The notes beneath the pieces were generated by a model. The model was not told the DNA's origin. It saw nothing but the letters and a program-made list of their open reading frames with translations, and did not search any database. A stretch of 64,000 nt of DNA from CANMIH01 sp049116335 (GTDB lineage: Bacteria; Pseudomonadota; Alphaproteobacteria; Rhodobacterales; Rhodobacteraceae): positions 62,001 through 126,000 of the forward strand of contig JAGDYZ010000021.1 of assembly GCA_049116335.1 (NCBI GenBank), in the 5' to 3' direction. The position numbers and the translations under genes are program-made. Below, one piece after another: positions 25,506-32,799 of the stretch. Position 1 is the first letter of the stretch. Each line of letters begins with the position of its first letter.

Positions 25506-26735
25506 TCACAGCCGCAAGCGTCTGAGCGCATAGATGAGGATCACCCCCATACCACCTGCCCCCAGCATATAGGGAAGACGCAGCGCCATCTCGCGGCCCA
25601 GCGCGGGCTCGCTCACACTGACCATCACCCCCGCCAGAAGCGCGCCGATCGGGGCACCGCCCCAGCCAAAAAAGCGGTACACCGAATTGACCCGCCCCAG
25701 GAGATCATCGGGGATCACACGCTGACGATAGGACACCGTGACGATGTTCCACAAAAGCGCAGCAAAGCTTTCGACAAACAGCGCCATGGCAACAACCCAG
25801 ATCTGGTTGGTCAGCGCGATCAGGGCAAGGCCCAGCGCAATCAGTACAATCGCCACAAAGAGGCTTATCTGATTGCCCATCCAGCCGATGACCTTCGGCC
25901 CCCATAGCCCCCCGGACACACCGCCAAAGGCGGCCACAGCCAGAAGCAGACCGTGCTGGGCCGCATCAAGCCCAAGAATATCCTGCGAAATCAGAACAAT
26001 CAGCGTGAGGCTCATCATCGAAATGAGGTTCATAAAGCCCAGCATCACCGCCAACCGCAGGATCACCGGATGCGCCTTGAGCCAGGTCCAGGCCTCGGCC
26101 ACCTCTTCTCGGGGTTTGCGCAGGGGCCGCGCAGCGCGCGGGGTCACGGGAATGCGCAGGATCAGTAGCGCCGCCACCAGAAAACTGACCGCGTCCAGCG
26201 CGAAAGGCAAGGGAAGCGCCAGCGCAATCAGCACACCGGCCAAAGGCGGGCCTACAAAATGGCCCATGATATGTTCAATGGTCCAGAGCCGCCCATTGGC
26301 GACCTCCAGATCCTCTTTGCGCACAATCGACGGCAACAGCGTTTGCGCCGCATTGTCCCGGAGAACCTCTGCGCTGCCAAGACAAAAGGCCAAGGCCGCC
26401 AGCGCGGCAATCCACAGGCCCGGCTGCGCGGGCGGAAATTCGGGGATCACCAGGATCACCCCAACGACCAAAGCCGTCAGAACAAAGCGCAGCAGATCGG
26501 CATTCACAATCAGGCGCAGACGATTGGCGCGGTCGGTGATCACCCCCGCGGGCAGCGTGAACAACAGCCAGGGCAGGCGCGTGGCAAATCCGACCAGTGA
26601 AATCAGAAGTGGATCGCGGGTGATCAGGGAGGCGAGCCATGGAAAGGCCAGTACCGAAACACCGTCACCCAGATTGGTAATAGACGAGGCGAAGAAAAGC
26701 CGGGCGAATCCCGGGTTGCGTTTAAATACACTCAT
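25506..26735 (-). CDS. MFS transporter (MFS_3/EntS-like exporter)
   Basis: 409 residues from MSVFKRNPGFARLFFASSITNLGDG (ATG at 26735, GGTGGCGGC upstream); the longer frame to 26816 reads through non-coding sequence. About 12 hydrophobic helices. The ITNLGDG opening and the cytoplasmic loop PAGVITDRANRLRLI are typical of the MFS_3 group (enterobactin exporter type, macrolide exporters). Substrate unknown. Divergent from ycjX. Confidence 0.82.
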   Translation of the reverse strand: MSVFKRNPGFARLFFASSITNLGDGVSVLAFPWLASLITRDPLLISLVGFATRLPWLLFTLPAGVITDRANRLRLIVNADLLRFVLTALVVGVILVIPEFPPAQPGLWIAALAALAFCLGSAEVLRDNAAQTLLPSIVRKEDLEVANGRLWTIEHIMGHFVGPPLAGVLIALALPLPFALDAVSFLVAALLILRIPVTPRAARPLRKPREEVAEAWTWLKAHPVILRLAVMLGFMNLISMMSLTLIVLISQDILGLDAAQHGLLLAVAAFGGVSGGLWGPKVIGWMGNQISLFVAIVLIALGLALIALTNQIWVVAMALFVESFAALLWNIVTVSYRQRVIPDDLLGRVNSVYRFFGWGGAPIGALLAGVMVSVSEPALGREMALRLPYMLGAGGMGVILIYALRRLRL

Positions 26736-26855
26736 GCCGCCACCATGACCTTTGTTTTGGGAAGCACAAGCCGCGCAATTCCCCCTTGTTGTTGCCCTAG
26801 CTAAGTGTGGCTTCAATGCTTAGGTTCACAGCATCAAAGAGACGAAAGGCATTTT

Positions 26856-28271
26856 ATGGTGATCAGCACATTGACCAATTCGGTGACCCAAAGTCTGGGC
26901 AATGTGACCGATACGCTGTCCGATGCCTTTGGTGAAACCACCATTCGTCTGGGCGTTACCGGCCTGGCGCGGGCCGGCAAAACCGTGTTCATCACCTCGC
27001 TGGTTGCCAACCTTCTGGATCGCGGGCGCATGCCGCAACTTGTGGCCCAGTCCGAGGGGCGCATTCTGTCGAGTTATCTTCAGCCCCAGCCCGACGACAC
27101 GGTGCCGCGTTTTGACTATGAAACGCATCTGGGGGCCTTGACCGCCCGCACACCGCAGTGGCCCGACAGCACCCGCGCGGTTTCAGAGCTGCGCCTCTCG
27201 CTGAAACTGCGCCCCAATGGGTTGCTGTCCGGGTTTCAGGGCCCGCGCACGGTGCATCTGGATATCATCGACTATCCCGGTGAATGGCTGTTGGATCTGT
27301 CGCTGCTCGACAAATCTTTTGCCGATTGGTCATCGCAGATGCTCACCCGAATGGAGAGCCGCCCCGAGGGCCCCGGCTATGTCGAGATGGCCAAATCCGA
27401 ACCCGCCGATGCCGATTTTGACGAGACCCGCGCCCGCGCCCTGACCGCGACCTACACAGAGGCGCTGCATGCGGCGCGCAAGGCCGGGTTTTCTGACTGT
27501 TCACCGGGGCGGTTCCTGCTGCCCGGCGAACTCGAAGGCTCGCCCGTGCTGACCTTTGCCCCGCTGCCGCCCATGGGCACCCCGCCGCGCCGTTCGCTCT
27601 ACCGCGAAATGGAACGCCGCTTTGAGGCCTATAAGTCCCGCGTCGTGAAACCCTTCTTTCGCGATCATTTTTCGCGCATCGACCGGCAGGTGGTGTTGGT
27701 GGACGCCTTGGGGGCGATCCATGCCGGGCCCCGTGCCGTTGAGGATCTGCGCCAGACCATGGCCGATATTCTCACCGCGTACCGTCCCGGGTTAAACGCG
27801 TGGCTCAGCAAGCTTTTGCTGGGCAAGCGGGTGGAAAAGATCCTTTTTGCCGCCACCAAAGCCGATCACCTGCACCACACCCAGCACGCGCGCCTGTCGG
27901 CGATTATGGAGGCCATGACCCGCGAAGCCCGCGACCGGGCCCGTTTTGCCGGCGCGGAAACCCAAGCGCTGGCGCTGGCCAGCCTGCGGGCCACCACTGA
28001 ACAAAGCGTCACCCATCAGGGGCGGGATCTGAATGTCGTGCGCGGCTCCTTGCTGGAAAGTGGCAAACAGGCCGCCTTTTACCCCGGCGAATTGCCAGAA
28101 GACCCTGCGCACCTTCTGGGGCCTGCCCGTCAGGGGGCCGAAGGCTGGCTGGATCAGGACTATCAGGTGATGAACTTCGCCCCCGCGCCTCTGACGCTGC
28201 ACCCCGGCGAAGGCCCGCCCCATATTCGGCTCGACCGCGCGGCCCAGTTTTTGTTTGGAGATAAGTTATGA
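26856..28271 (+). CDS. ycjX: YcjX-family P-loop protein (DUF463)
   Basis: 471 residues from the ATG at 26856, with GAAAGG 5-6 bases upstream. Walker A GLARAGKTVF at about residue 35, then HLDIIDYPGEWLLDLSLLD (a G3-like switch region) and LFAATKADHLHH, the G4-like TKAD motif. YcjX is a conserved GTPase-like protein, in enterobacteria downstream of the phage shock genes. Here it leads a three-gene operon with a GNAT protein and a YcjF-like membrane protein, each coupled by an ATGA overlap. Confidence 0.9.
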   Translation: MVISTLTNSVTQSLGNVTDTLSDAFGETTIRLGVTGLARAGKTVFITSLVANLLDRGRMPQLVAQSEGRILSSYLQPQPDDTVPRFDYETHLGALTARTPQWPDSTRAVSELRLSLKLRPNGLLSGFQGPRTVHLDIIDYPGEWLLDLSLLDKSFADWSSQMLTRMESRPEGPGYVEMAKSEPADADFDETRARALTATYTEALHAARKAGFSDCSPGRFLLPGELEGSPVLTFAPLPPMGTPPRRSLYREMERRFEAYKSRVVKPFFRDHFSRIDRQVVLVDALGAIHAGPRAVEDLRQTMADILTAYRPGLNAWLSKLLLGKRVEKILFAATKADHLHHTQHARLSAIMEAMTREARDRARFAGAETQALALASLRATTEQSVTHQGRDLNVVRGSLLESGKQAAFYPGELPEDPAHLLGPARQGAEGWLDQDYQVMNFAPAPLTLHPGEGPPHIRLDRAAQFLFGDKL

Positions 28272-28699
28272 TCCTGCGCCCTGCCCGTTCAACAGATGCC
28301 GGCAAGCTTGGCGCGATGATCACACAGGCCGTGGCGGCGCGCGACTGGAAACCGCTATTGCACACCGGCGCCGAAGACATCGCCCATATGGGGCGCCTGA
28401 TTGACTACGGCTGGGTCATGGTCGCAGAAGACACCCGCGTTCTGGGATTTCTGGCCCGCGAAGAGGATTACATCCACGCCCTGTTTGTGGATGAAACCGC
28501 ACAAAACCAAGGCGTTGGCTCTGCGCTCTTGCAAGACGCGATGGACAAGCGCAGCAAGCTGGACCTCTGGACCTTTGTCGAGAACACGGGCGCCCAGCGG
28601 TTTTACGAGCGTCACGGGTTTTCTGAAACCCACCGCACCGATGGCAGCCGCAATGAAGAGCAGCTGCCTGACATTCATTTTCAATGGGAAGCACCATGA
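28268..28699 (+). CDS. GNAT-family N-acetyltransferase
   Basis: 143 residues. Acetyl-CoA binding motif A is intact (FVDETAQNQGVGSALLQDAM), followed by motif B TFVENTGAQRFYERHGFSE. Full length for a single-domain GNAT. The ATG overlaps the ycjX stop (ATGA) and its own stop overlaps the next start, so it sits in the middle of an otherwise conserved ycjX-ycjF pair. Substrate unknown; small molecule or protein amine. Confidence 0.88.
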   Translation: MILRPARSTDAGKLGAMITQAVAARDWKPLLHTGAEDIAHMGRLIDYGWVMVAEDTRVLGFLAREEDYIHALFVDETAQNQGVGSALLQDAMDKRSKLDLWTFVENTGAQRFYERHGFSETHRTDGSRNEEQLPDIHFQWEAP

Positions 28700-29703
28700 C
28701 CAAAGGCCCGGTTCTGATCGATCTGGACAGTGACACAACAACGGCCCCCAGTCCCTCAGAGGCCGCGCCGGTCCCTGAACTGCTGTCCGAACCTGCCCCC
28801 CAAGGCAAAGCCATGGCCACCGCCGCCGTTCTGGCCGCGCGCAAACCCTCGGCACTGGCGCGCTGGTTCTGGCGATTGCTTATGGCCCTTGTGGGCACGG
28901 TGGTGTCCATCGCGGCGTGGAATTACACCACCAGTCTGATCGCCGCCACGCCCTTGCTCGGCTGGGCGGTGACCGGGTTGATTGCGGTCTTTGTGTTTGT
29001 CGCGCTGGCCATTGCGGTGAAAGAGGTCGCCGCCTTTGCCCGCCTGTCTCGCTTGGATAAGTTGCAGCATCAGGCCAAAGACGCGCTTGCCAATGATGAT
29101 CTTGAGGCCGCGCGCCGCTTTAATGACAGTCTGGTGGCGCTCTACGCCGGGCGCGAGGACACCAGTTGGGGCCGGGATCGTCTAAAATCCCGCCGCGATG
29201 AGGTGTTTGATGCCGCAGGGCAAATTGCCATGGCCGAGACCGAGCTGATGACCCCGCTTGATCTGGCCGCCCGTGCCGAAGTTGAGGCGGCCGCGCGCCA
29301 GGTGGCCACAGTGACCGCGCTTGTGCCTTTGGCCTTGGTTGATGTGGTCACTGCCCTCTCGGCAAACCTGCGCATGATCCGCCGGATTGCAGAGATCTAT
29401 GGCGGGCGGTCAGGCACCTTGGGAAGCTGGCGCCTGACCCGCGCGGTCATGTCCCATCTTGTAGCCACCGGTGCCGTGGCCGTGGGCGATGACATGCTGG
29501 AACCGCTTCTGGGGGGCGGCCTTTTGGGTAAACTCTCACGCCGGTTTGGCGAGGGGTTGGTCAATGGCTCGCTCACCGCCCGTGTTGGCGTTGCCGCCAT
29601 GGAGGTCTGCCGTCCCCTGCCCTTTGGCGAGGGCAAGCGCCCCTCGGTGCGCGGCATCATCCGCCGCGCCCTGGGCGGCCTGTTTCAGTCGGAGAAATCC
29701 TAA
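28696..29703 (+). CDS. YcjF/TIGR01620-type membrane protein
   Basis: 335 residues from the ATG at 28696, overlapping the GNAT stop; a GGGAAG site is 5 bases upstream. An acidic/proline N-terminus (about 1-45) is followed by two transmembrane helices (about 60-82 and 90-110), then a charged soluble region (KDALANDDLEAARRF) and the conserved C-terminal domain (MAETELMTPLD, VALVDVVTALSANLRMIRRIAEIYGGR). This is the architecture of YcjF, the usual partner of YcjX. Function unknown; stress or envelope link inferred from the family. Confidence 0.83.
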   Translation: MTKGPVLIDLDSDTTTAPSPSEAAPVPELLSEPAPQGKAMATAAVLAARKPSALARWFWRLLMALVGTVVSIAAWNYTTSLIAATPLLGWAVTGLIAVFVFVALAIAVKEVAAFARLSRLDKLQHQAKDALANDDLEAARRFNDSLVALYAGREDTSWGRDRLKSRRDEVFDAAGQIAMAETELMTPLDLAARAEVEAAARQVATVTALVPLALVDVVTALSANLRMIRRIAEIYGGRSGTLGSWRLTRAVMSHLVATGAVAVGDDMLEPLLGGGLLGKLSRRFGEGLVNGSLTARVGVAAMEVCRPLPFGEGKRPSVRGIIRRALGGLFQSEKS

Positions 29704-29825
29704 GCCACCCAAATGTCTTCAAGCTCAAACAGTGTGAAATGGAGCCTGCGCTCCTCCCGCCGCGCTACAACACCACAGTGTCCCACCCCCAGTTTCGTGA
29801 TGTCCTGTCGTCAGGAGAGCGCAAA

Positions 29826-31124
29826 ATGACCGAGAAACATGTTCTGGTTCTAGGGGCCTATGGATTGATTGGGGCAGAGGTTGTCTCAGCCCTGCGCCGT
29901 GCGGGCCATCGGGTGACAGGCGCCGGGCGCAATTCTAGAGCGGCCCATCGCCGCCTACCCGGCGTCGAGTTCCTCACTCTGGACATGGCGCAAACCACCA
30001 CCCCCGAGGCCTGGCACATGCTGCAAGGCTTTGATGCTGTGGTGAATTGCGCAGGTGCCCTACAGGACGGGCCTGACACCGATCTTGAAGCGCTCCATCA
30101 TCATGCGCTTGCTGCTCTGGGCACAGCGGCCTGCAGGTCGAACACACGCATTGTGCAGATCTCGGCGGTTGGGGCCTCCCCTGACAGCCCGATCCCTTTC
30201 CTCGCTAGCAAAGCGCGAGGCGACGTGGCTCTTCTGGCCTCTGGGGCCGAGGCCACGGTCCTGCGGCCCGGTCTGGTTTTAGCGCGCAGTGCCTATGGCG
30301 GCACAACATTGATCCGCATGCTCGCCTCAGTGCCACTCATTCAGCCCCTTGCGCTGCCAGAGGCCAAACTGCAAAGCGTGGGAACCGCCGACATCTGCAC
30401 CGCGGTTCTACGCGCCATTGAAACCGATGATCTGCTGGGTCAGCAGCTGGATCTTGTGGAAACCGTTCCCCAGAGTCTACCCCAGATCATTGCCGCCCAT
30501 CGGCATGCCCTTGGTCTTTCGCCAGCCCGTGCCACCTTCTCGTTGCCCGGTTGGATGATCCCGATTACGGCCAAATCCGCTGATCTCCTTGGCCGCCTCG
30601 GTTGGCGCAGCCCCCTGCGCAACACAGCCATTTCCGTGCTCAAAAACGCGCCTGTCGGCGACCCTGCGCAATGGAGCCGTCTGGCCTCTGCTGTCCCCAC
30701 GCTTGAAGAGAGTCTGGAGCAGTTGCAGCTTGGCCCAGAACACCGAGCTCAGGCCCGGGCCGCACTGCTTATGCCACTTTGCGTTGCGACACTGGCTCTG
30801 TTCTGGGGATTCTCCGGATTGATGGGAGTTCTTAGCCTGCCTGCGGCCATGCGCACCCTGCTTGATATTGGCTGGAACGCCGGGCTGGCAAAACTCTCGG
30901 TTCTGTTCTGGTCTGCTATCGACATCCTCCTTGCCTCAGCGCTTTTGTACCGCCCATGGGCGCAAAAAGCGGCGCTGGCCATGGCCGGTGTCAGCGCGAT
31001 CTATCTGGTGATGGGAACGGTGGTGACACCGCATCTCTGGGCAGATCCTCTTGGCCCGCTGGCCAAAATCGGACCGGCGCTGATGTTGGCGCTGGTCACG
31101 GCGCACCTGCTGGAGGAACGCTGA
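29826..31124 (+). CDS. SDR-type NAD(P)-binding protein with DoxX-like membrane domain
   Basis: 432 residues from MTEKHVLVLGAYGLIG (ATG at 29826, AGGAG 7 bases upstream). The Rossmann fold LVLGAYGLIGAEVV is followed by VNCAGAL and an extended-SDR-like core (atypical: no clear YxxxK). After about residue 310 there are four membrane helices (LLMPLCVATLALFWGFSGL to IGPALMLALVTAHLL), a DoxX-like module. Such fusions are annotated as NAD(P)H-binding/DoxX-like proteins of unknown reaction. The following gene starts inside its stop codon (TGATG). Confidence 0.78.
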   Translation: MTEKHVLVLGAYGLIGAEVVSALRRAGHRVTGAGRNSRAAHRRLPGVEFLTLDMAQTTTPEAWHMLQGFDAVVNCAGALQDGPDTDLEALHHHALAALGTAACRSNTRIVQISAVGASPDSPIPFLASKARGDVALLASGAEATVLRPGLVLARSAYGGTTLIRMLASVPLIQPLALPEAKLQSVGTADICTAVLRAIETDDLLGQQLDLVETVPQSLPQIIAAHRHALGLSPARATFSLPGWMIPITAKSADLLGRLGWRSPLRNTAISVLKNAPVGDPAQWSRLASAVPTLEESLEQLQLGPEHRAQARAALLMPLCVATLALFWGFSGLMGVLSLPAAMRTLLDIGWNAGLAKLSVLFWSAIDILLASALLYRPWAQKAALAMAGVSAIYLVMGTVVTPHLWADPLGPLAKIGPALMLALVTAHLLEER

Positions 31125-31603
31125 TGCTCTACGAGCTTGCCCTGCGCTGGATGCATGTTGTTGGCGCCACTGTTCTGCTGGGTACTGGCGCGGGCATCGC
31201 GTTTTTCATGCTGATGGCCCATCGCACCCGCGATGCCCGGCTGATTGCGCATACGGCGGGTGTGGTTGTTGTGGCGGATACGCTGTTCACCGCCAGCGCC
31301 GTGATTGTGCAGCCGATCACCGGCTATCTCTTGGCCCGCGAGCTCGGTTGGGACCTGACCGAGCCCTGGATTGCGCTGTCTTTGATCCTTTATGGGGTCA
31401 CGGGCCTGTTCTGGCTGCCGGTGGTCTGGATACAGATTCGCCTGCGCGATCTTGCACGGGTGGCCATGGCGACGGACACCGAGCTGCCCCCACGCTACTT
31501 TTTTCTGTACCGGATCTGGTTTGCCTGCGGTTTTCCTGCCTTCTTTGCCGTGGCCGCGATCTTGTGGCTGATGCTGGCCCGACCAGTTTTTGAATGGTTT
31601 TAA
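31124..31603 (+). CDS. DUF2269 family integral membrane protein
   Basis: 159 residues with four transmembrane helices (residues about 8-30, 45-70, 78-100, 130-155). Conserved histidines near the helix ends (WMHVVG near residue 10, AHR near 28 and IAHTAG near 42) match DUF2269. ATG shares one base with the preceding stop; GGAGGA lies upstream. Probably functions with the SDR/DoxX-like protein at the membrane, perhaps in a redox step; this is inferred from coupling only. Confidence 0.75.
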   Translation: MLYELALRWMHVVGATVLLGTGAGIAFFMLMAHRTRDARLIAHTAGVVVVADTLFTASAVIVQPITGYLLARELGWDLTEPWIALSLILYGVTGLFWLPVVWIQIRLRDLARVAMATDTELPPRYFFLYRIWFACGFPAFFAVAAILWLMLARPVFEWF

Positions 31604-31696
31604 GGGGATAGCCAAATGACAAAAATAGTCAGGAAATACAAATGTGTTATTTCCGAGTAAATCAATCAAGTATATGATTTTATTGCATTTTTCCTA

Positions 31697-31725
31697 TTGA
31701 CGGCCTGACCCACGGTCCCTAGGTT
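31697..31725 (+). promoter_or_regulatory. Sigma-70-type promoter facing the GCCAGC-rich region
   Basis: TTGACG at 31697-31702, exact 17-base spacer, TAGGTT at 31720-31725. It follows an AT-rich stretch (31610-31695) that contrasts with the surrounding GC-rich DNA. Transcription would begin near 31732, at the edge of the repeat-rich region, where no protein gene is found. Confidence 0.5.
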
Positions 31726-31731
31726 CAATCT

Positions 31732-32132
31732 CAAGACAGCAAGCCAGCAGCTTGAACATCGCCAGCAACCGCCAGCCAGTTCACTGCAAGCCAGCCTTCC
31801 TAGCATCCATGAAATTCACGCGATTTATCGCCATGGGTTGCTTTGTTCAGACGTCAGCACGCCAGCCACCCAGCTAATCGCGAGGTCGCATCGCCAGCAA
31901 GATCTGAACCCAGAGATACCCTATACGTGTCAGTCGCCAGCCAGTGCCGCCCGCCAAGACACGCAGACCACCCACATCACGCGGCCCACTCCTCCCGCTG
32001 GTGCAGGCAGTCCAAAGCATTCCGGCAAGCCAGCCACCTCGCCAAGCGCAAGGCCGCACTGCTCGCTTTTTGATTTTATGACTTTTCAACACACGCCAGC
32101 CCCCCAGCTTACCGCGAGGACGCCAGCCTGCC
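31732..32132 (+). repeat. Gene-free region with strand-biased GCCAGC repeats; possible non-coding RNA
   Basis: The hexamer GCCAGC occurs at 31743, 31761, 31771, 31790, 31861, 31893, 31936, 32029, 32095 and 32122, plus 32173 inside the next gene, nearly all as CGCCAGC or AGCCAGC. I did not see its reverse complement repeated here. Spacing is irregular (10 to about 90 bases), so it is not a simple tandem array. The whole interval from 31604 to 32132 has no convincing protein gene: a 22-codon frame at 31809-31877 and longer frames on both strands look like chance. With the promoter at 31697-31725 it may encode an RNA whose repeats bind a protein or pair with targets. Function unknown. Confidence 0.55.
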
Positions 32133-32549
32133 TTAAACCAAAGCGGGAATACCGCTTGGATTGTCGCGATCTGCCAGCTGAATTTTAAACCCGCGCGCAA
32201 TGCGATGGGTGAGAGCCAGCCAGGTCTCGGCAACGTCCTGGGGCAGTTCCGCCCGCAACACCTCTTCAAACAGTCCAAGCCAAGGGTCAAAATGCCCCAC
32301 TCGCACATCGCGCGCCTGCATGTGCACCTGCATCGGGTTGCCGTTGTACACCGGTTCGCGCAGGATTGCGTTGCGCCAGAAATTGGTGATTTTCTCGATA
32401 TGCGCGTCCCAATCGGCATCTGTGGTGCCAATGTGGTTGCCAAACACTTTGCCCAGCTCGGGATGCGCCCGAACCCGCGCGTAAAACGCGTCCATCACGC
32501 GGCAAATCTGGTCATCGCTGATCGGAAAACGGGCCATGGGGTGGGTCAT
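32133..32549 (-). CDS. Group III truncated hemoglobin
   Basis: 138 residues. Family features: MDAFYARVRAHPELGKVFG in the B/C region, DWDAHIEKITNFWRN with the conserved Trp and His on helix E, and the proximal histidine in QVHMQA on helix F. No signal peptide. Binds heme and O2, NO or peroxide; group III members are proposed NO-handling or stress proteins. ATG at 32549 with GGAG 6 bases upstream. The 3' end lies against the GCCAGC-rich region, and its last codons contain a small hairpin (about 32137-32159). Confidence 0.87.
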   Translation of the reverse strand: MTHPMARFPISDDQICRVMDAFYARVRAHPELGKVFGNHIGTTDADWDAHIEKITNFWRNAILREPVYNGNPMQVHMQARDVRVGHFDPWLGLFEEVLRAELPQDVAETWLALTHRIARGFKIQLADRDNPSGIPALV

Positions 32550-32799
32550 TTCGGGCTCCTTACGCTCCCTGTTAATGTAGTCACTCGAGGCGCTGCCCCC
32601 ATCCGACAGATTGGCGCAGCCTCCCCCACTGGACGCGCCTTCAAAGCAGGCCTATAAGCGGCTCTAAGATGTATGACCGTGCGATCATTATTCGAATTAT
32701 ATGCCCGGCGCTCTCTGCTTGAGCCGCCGGGACAAGGCGTTTGGACTGCCGCGCCGCCCCACAATTTCCTGAATAGATACTGATCCAAGGACGCCCCTT
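32550..32799 (+). promoter_or_regulatory. Divergent intergenic region and ileS leader
   Basis: 250 bases between the hemoglobin gene and ileS. A 7-bp hairpin (CCCGGCG, CGCCGGG) lies at 32704-32731 in the presumed ileS leader, and an AT-rich stretch (CATTATTCGAATTATATG, 32685-32703) just before it could hold the promoter. No T-box-like structure is recognised. AAGGA 9 bases before the ileS ATG serves as ribosome binding site. Confidence 0.4.

Noticed and set aside
31838..32443. Open frames on both strands through the GCCAGC-rich region (116 codons plus, 189 minus)
   Set aside because: Composition dominated by repeat translation; the minus one overlaps the hemoglobin gene in another frame. A 22-codon frame at 31809-31877 lacks a ribosome binding site.
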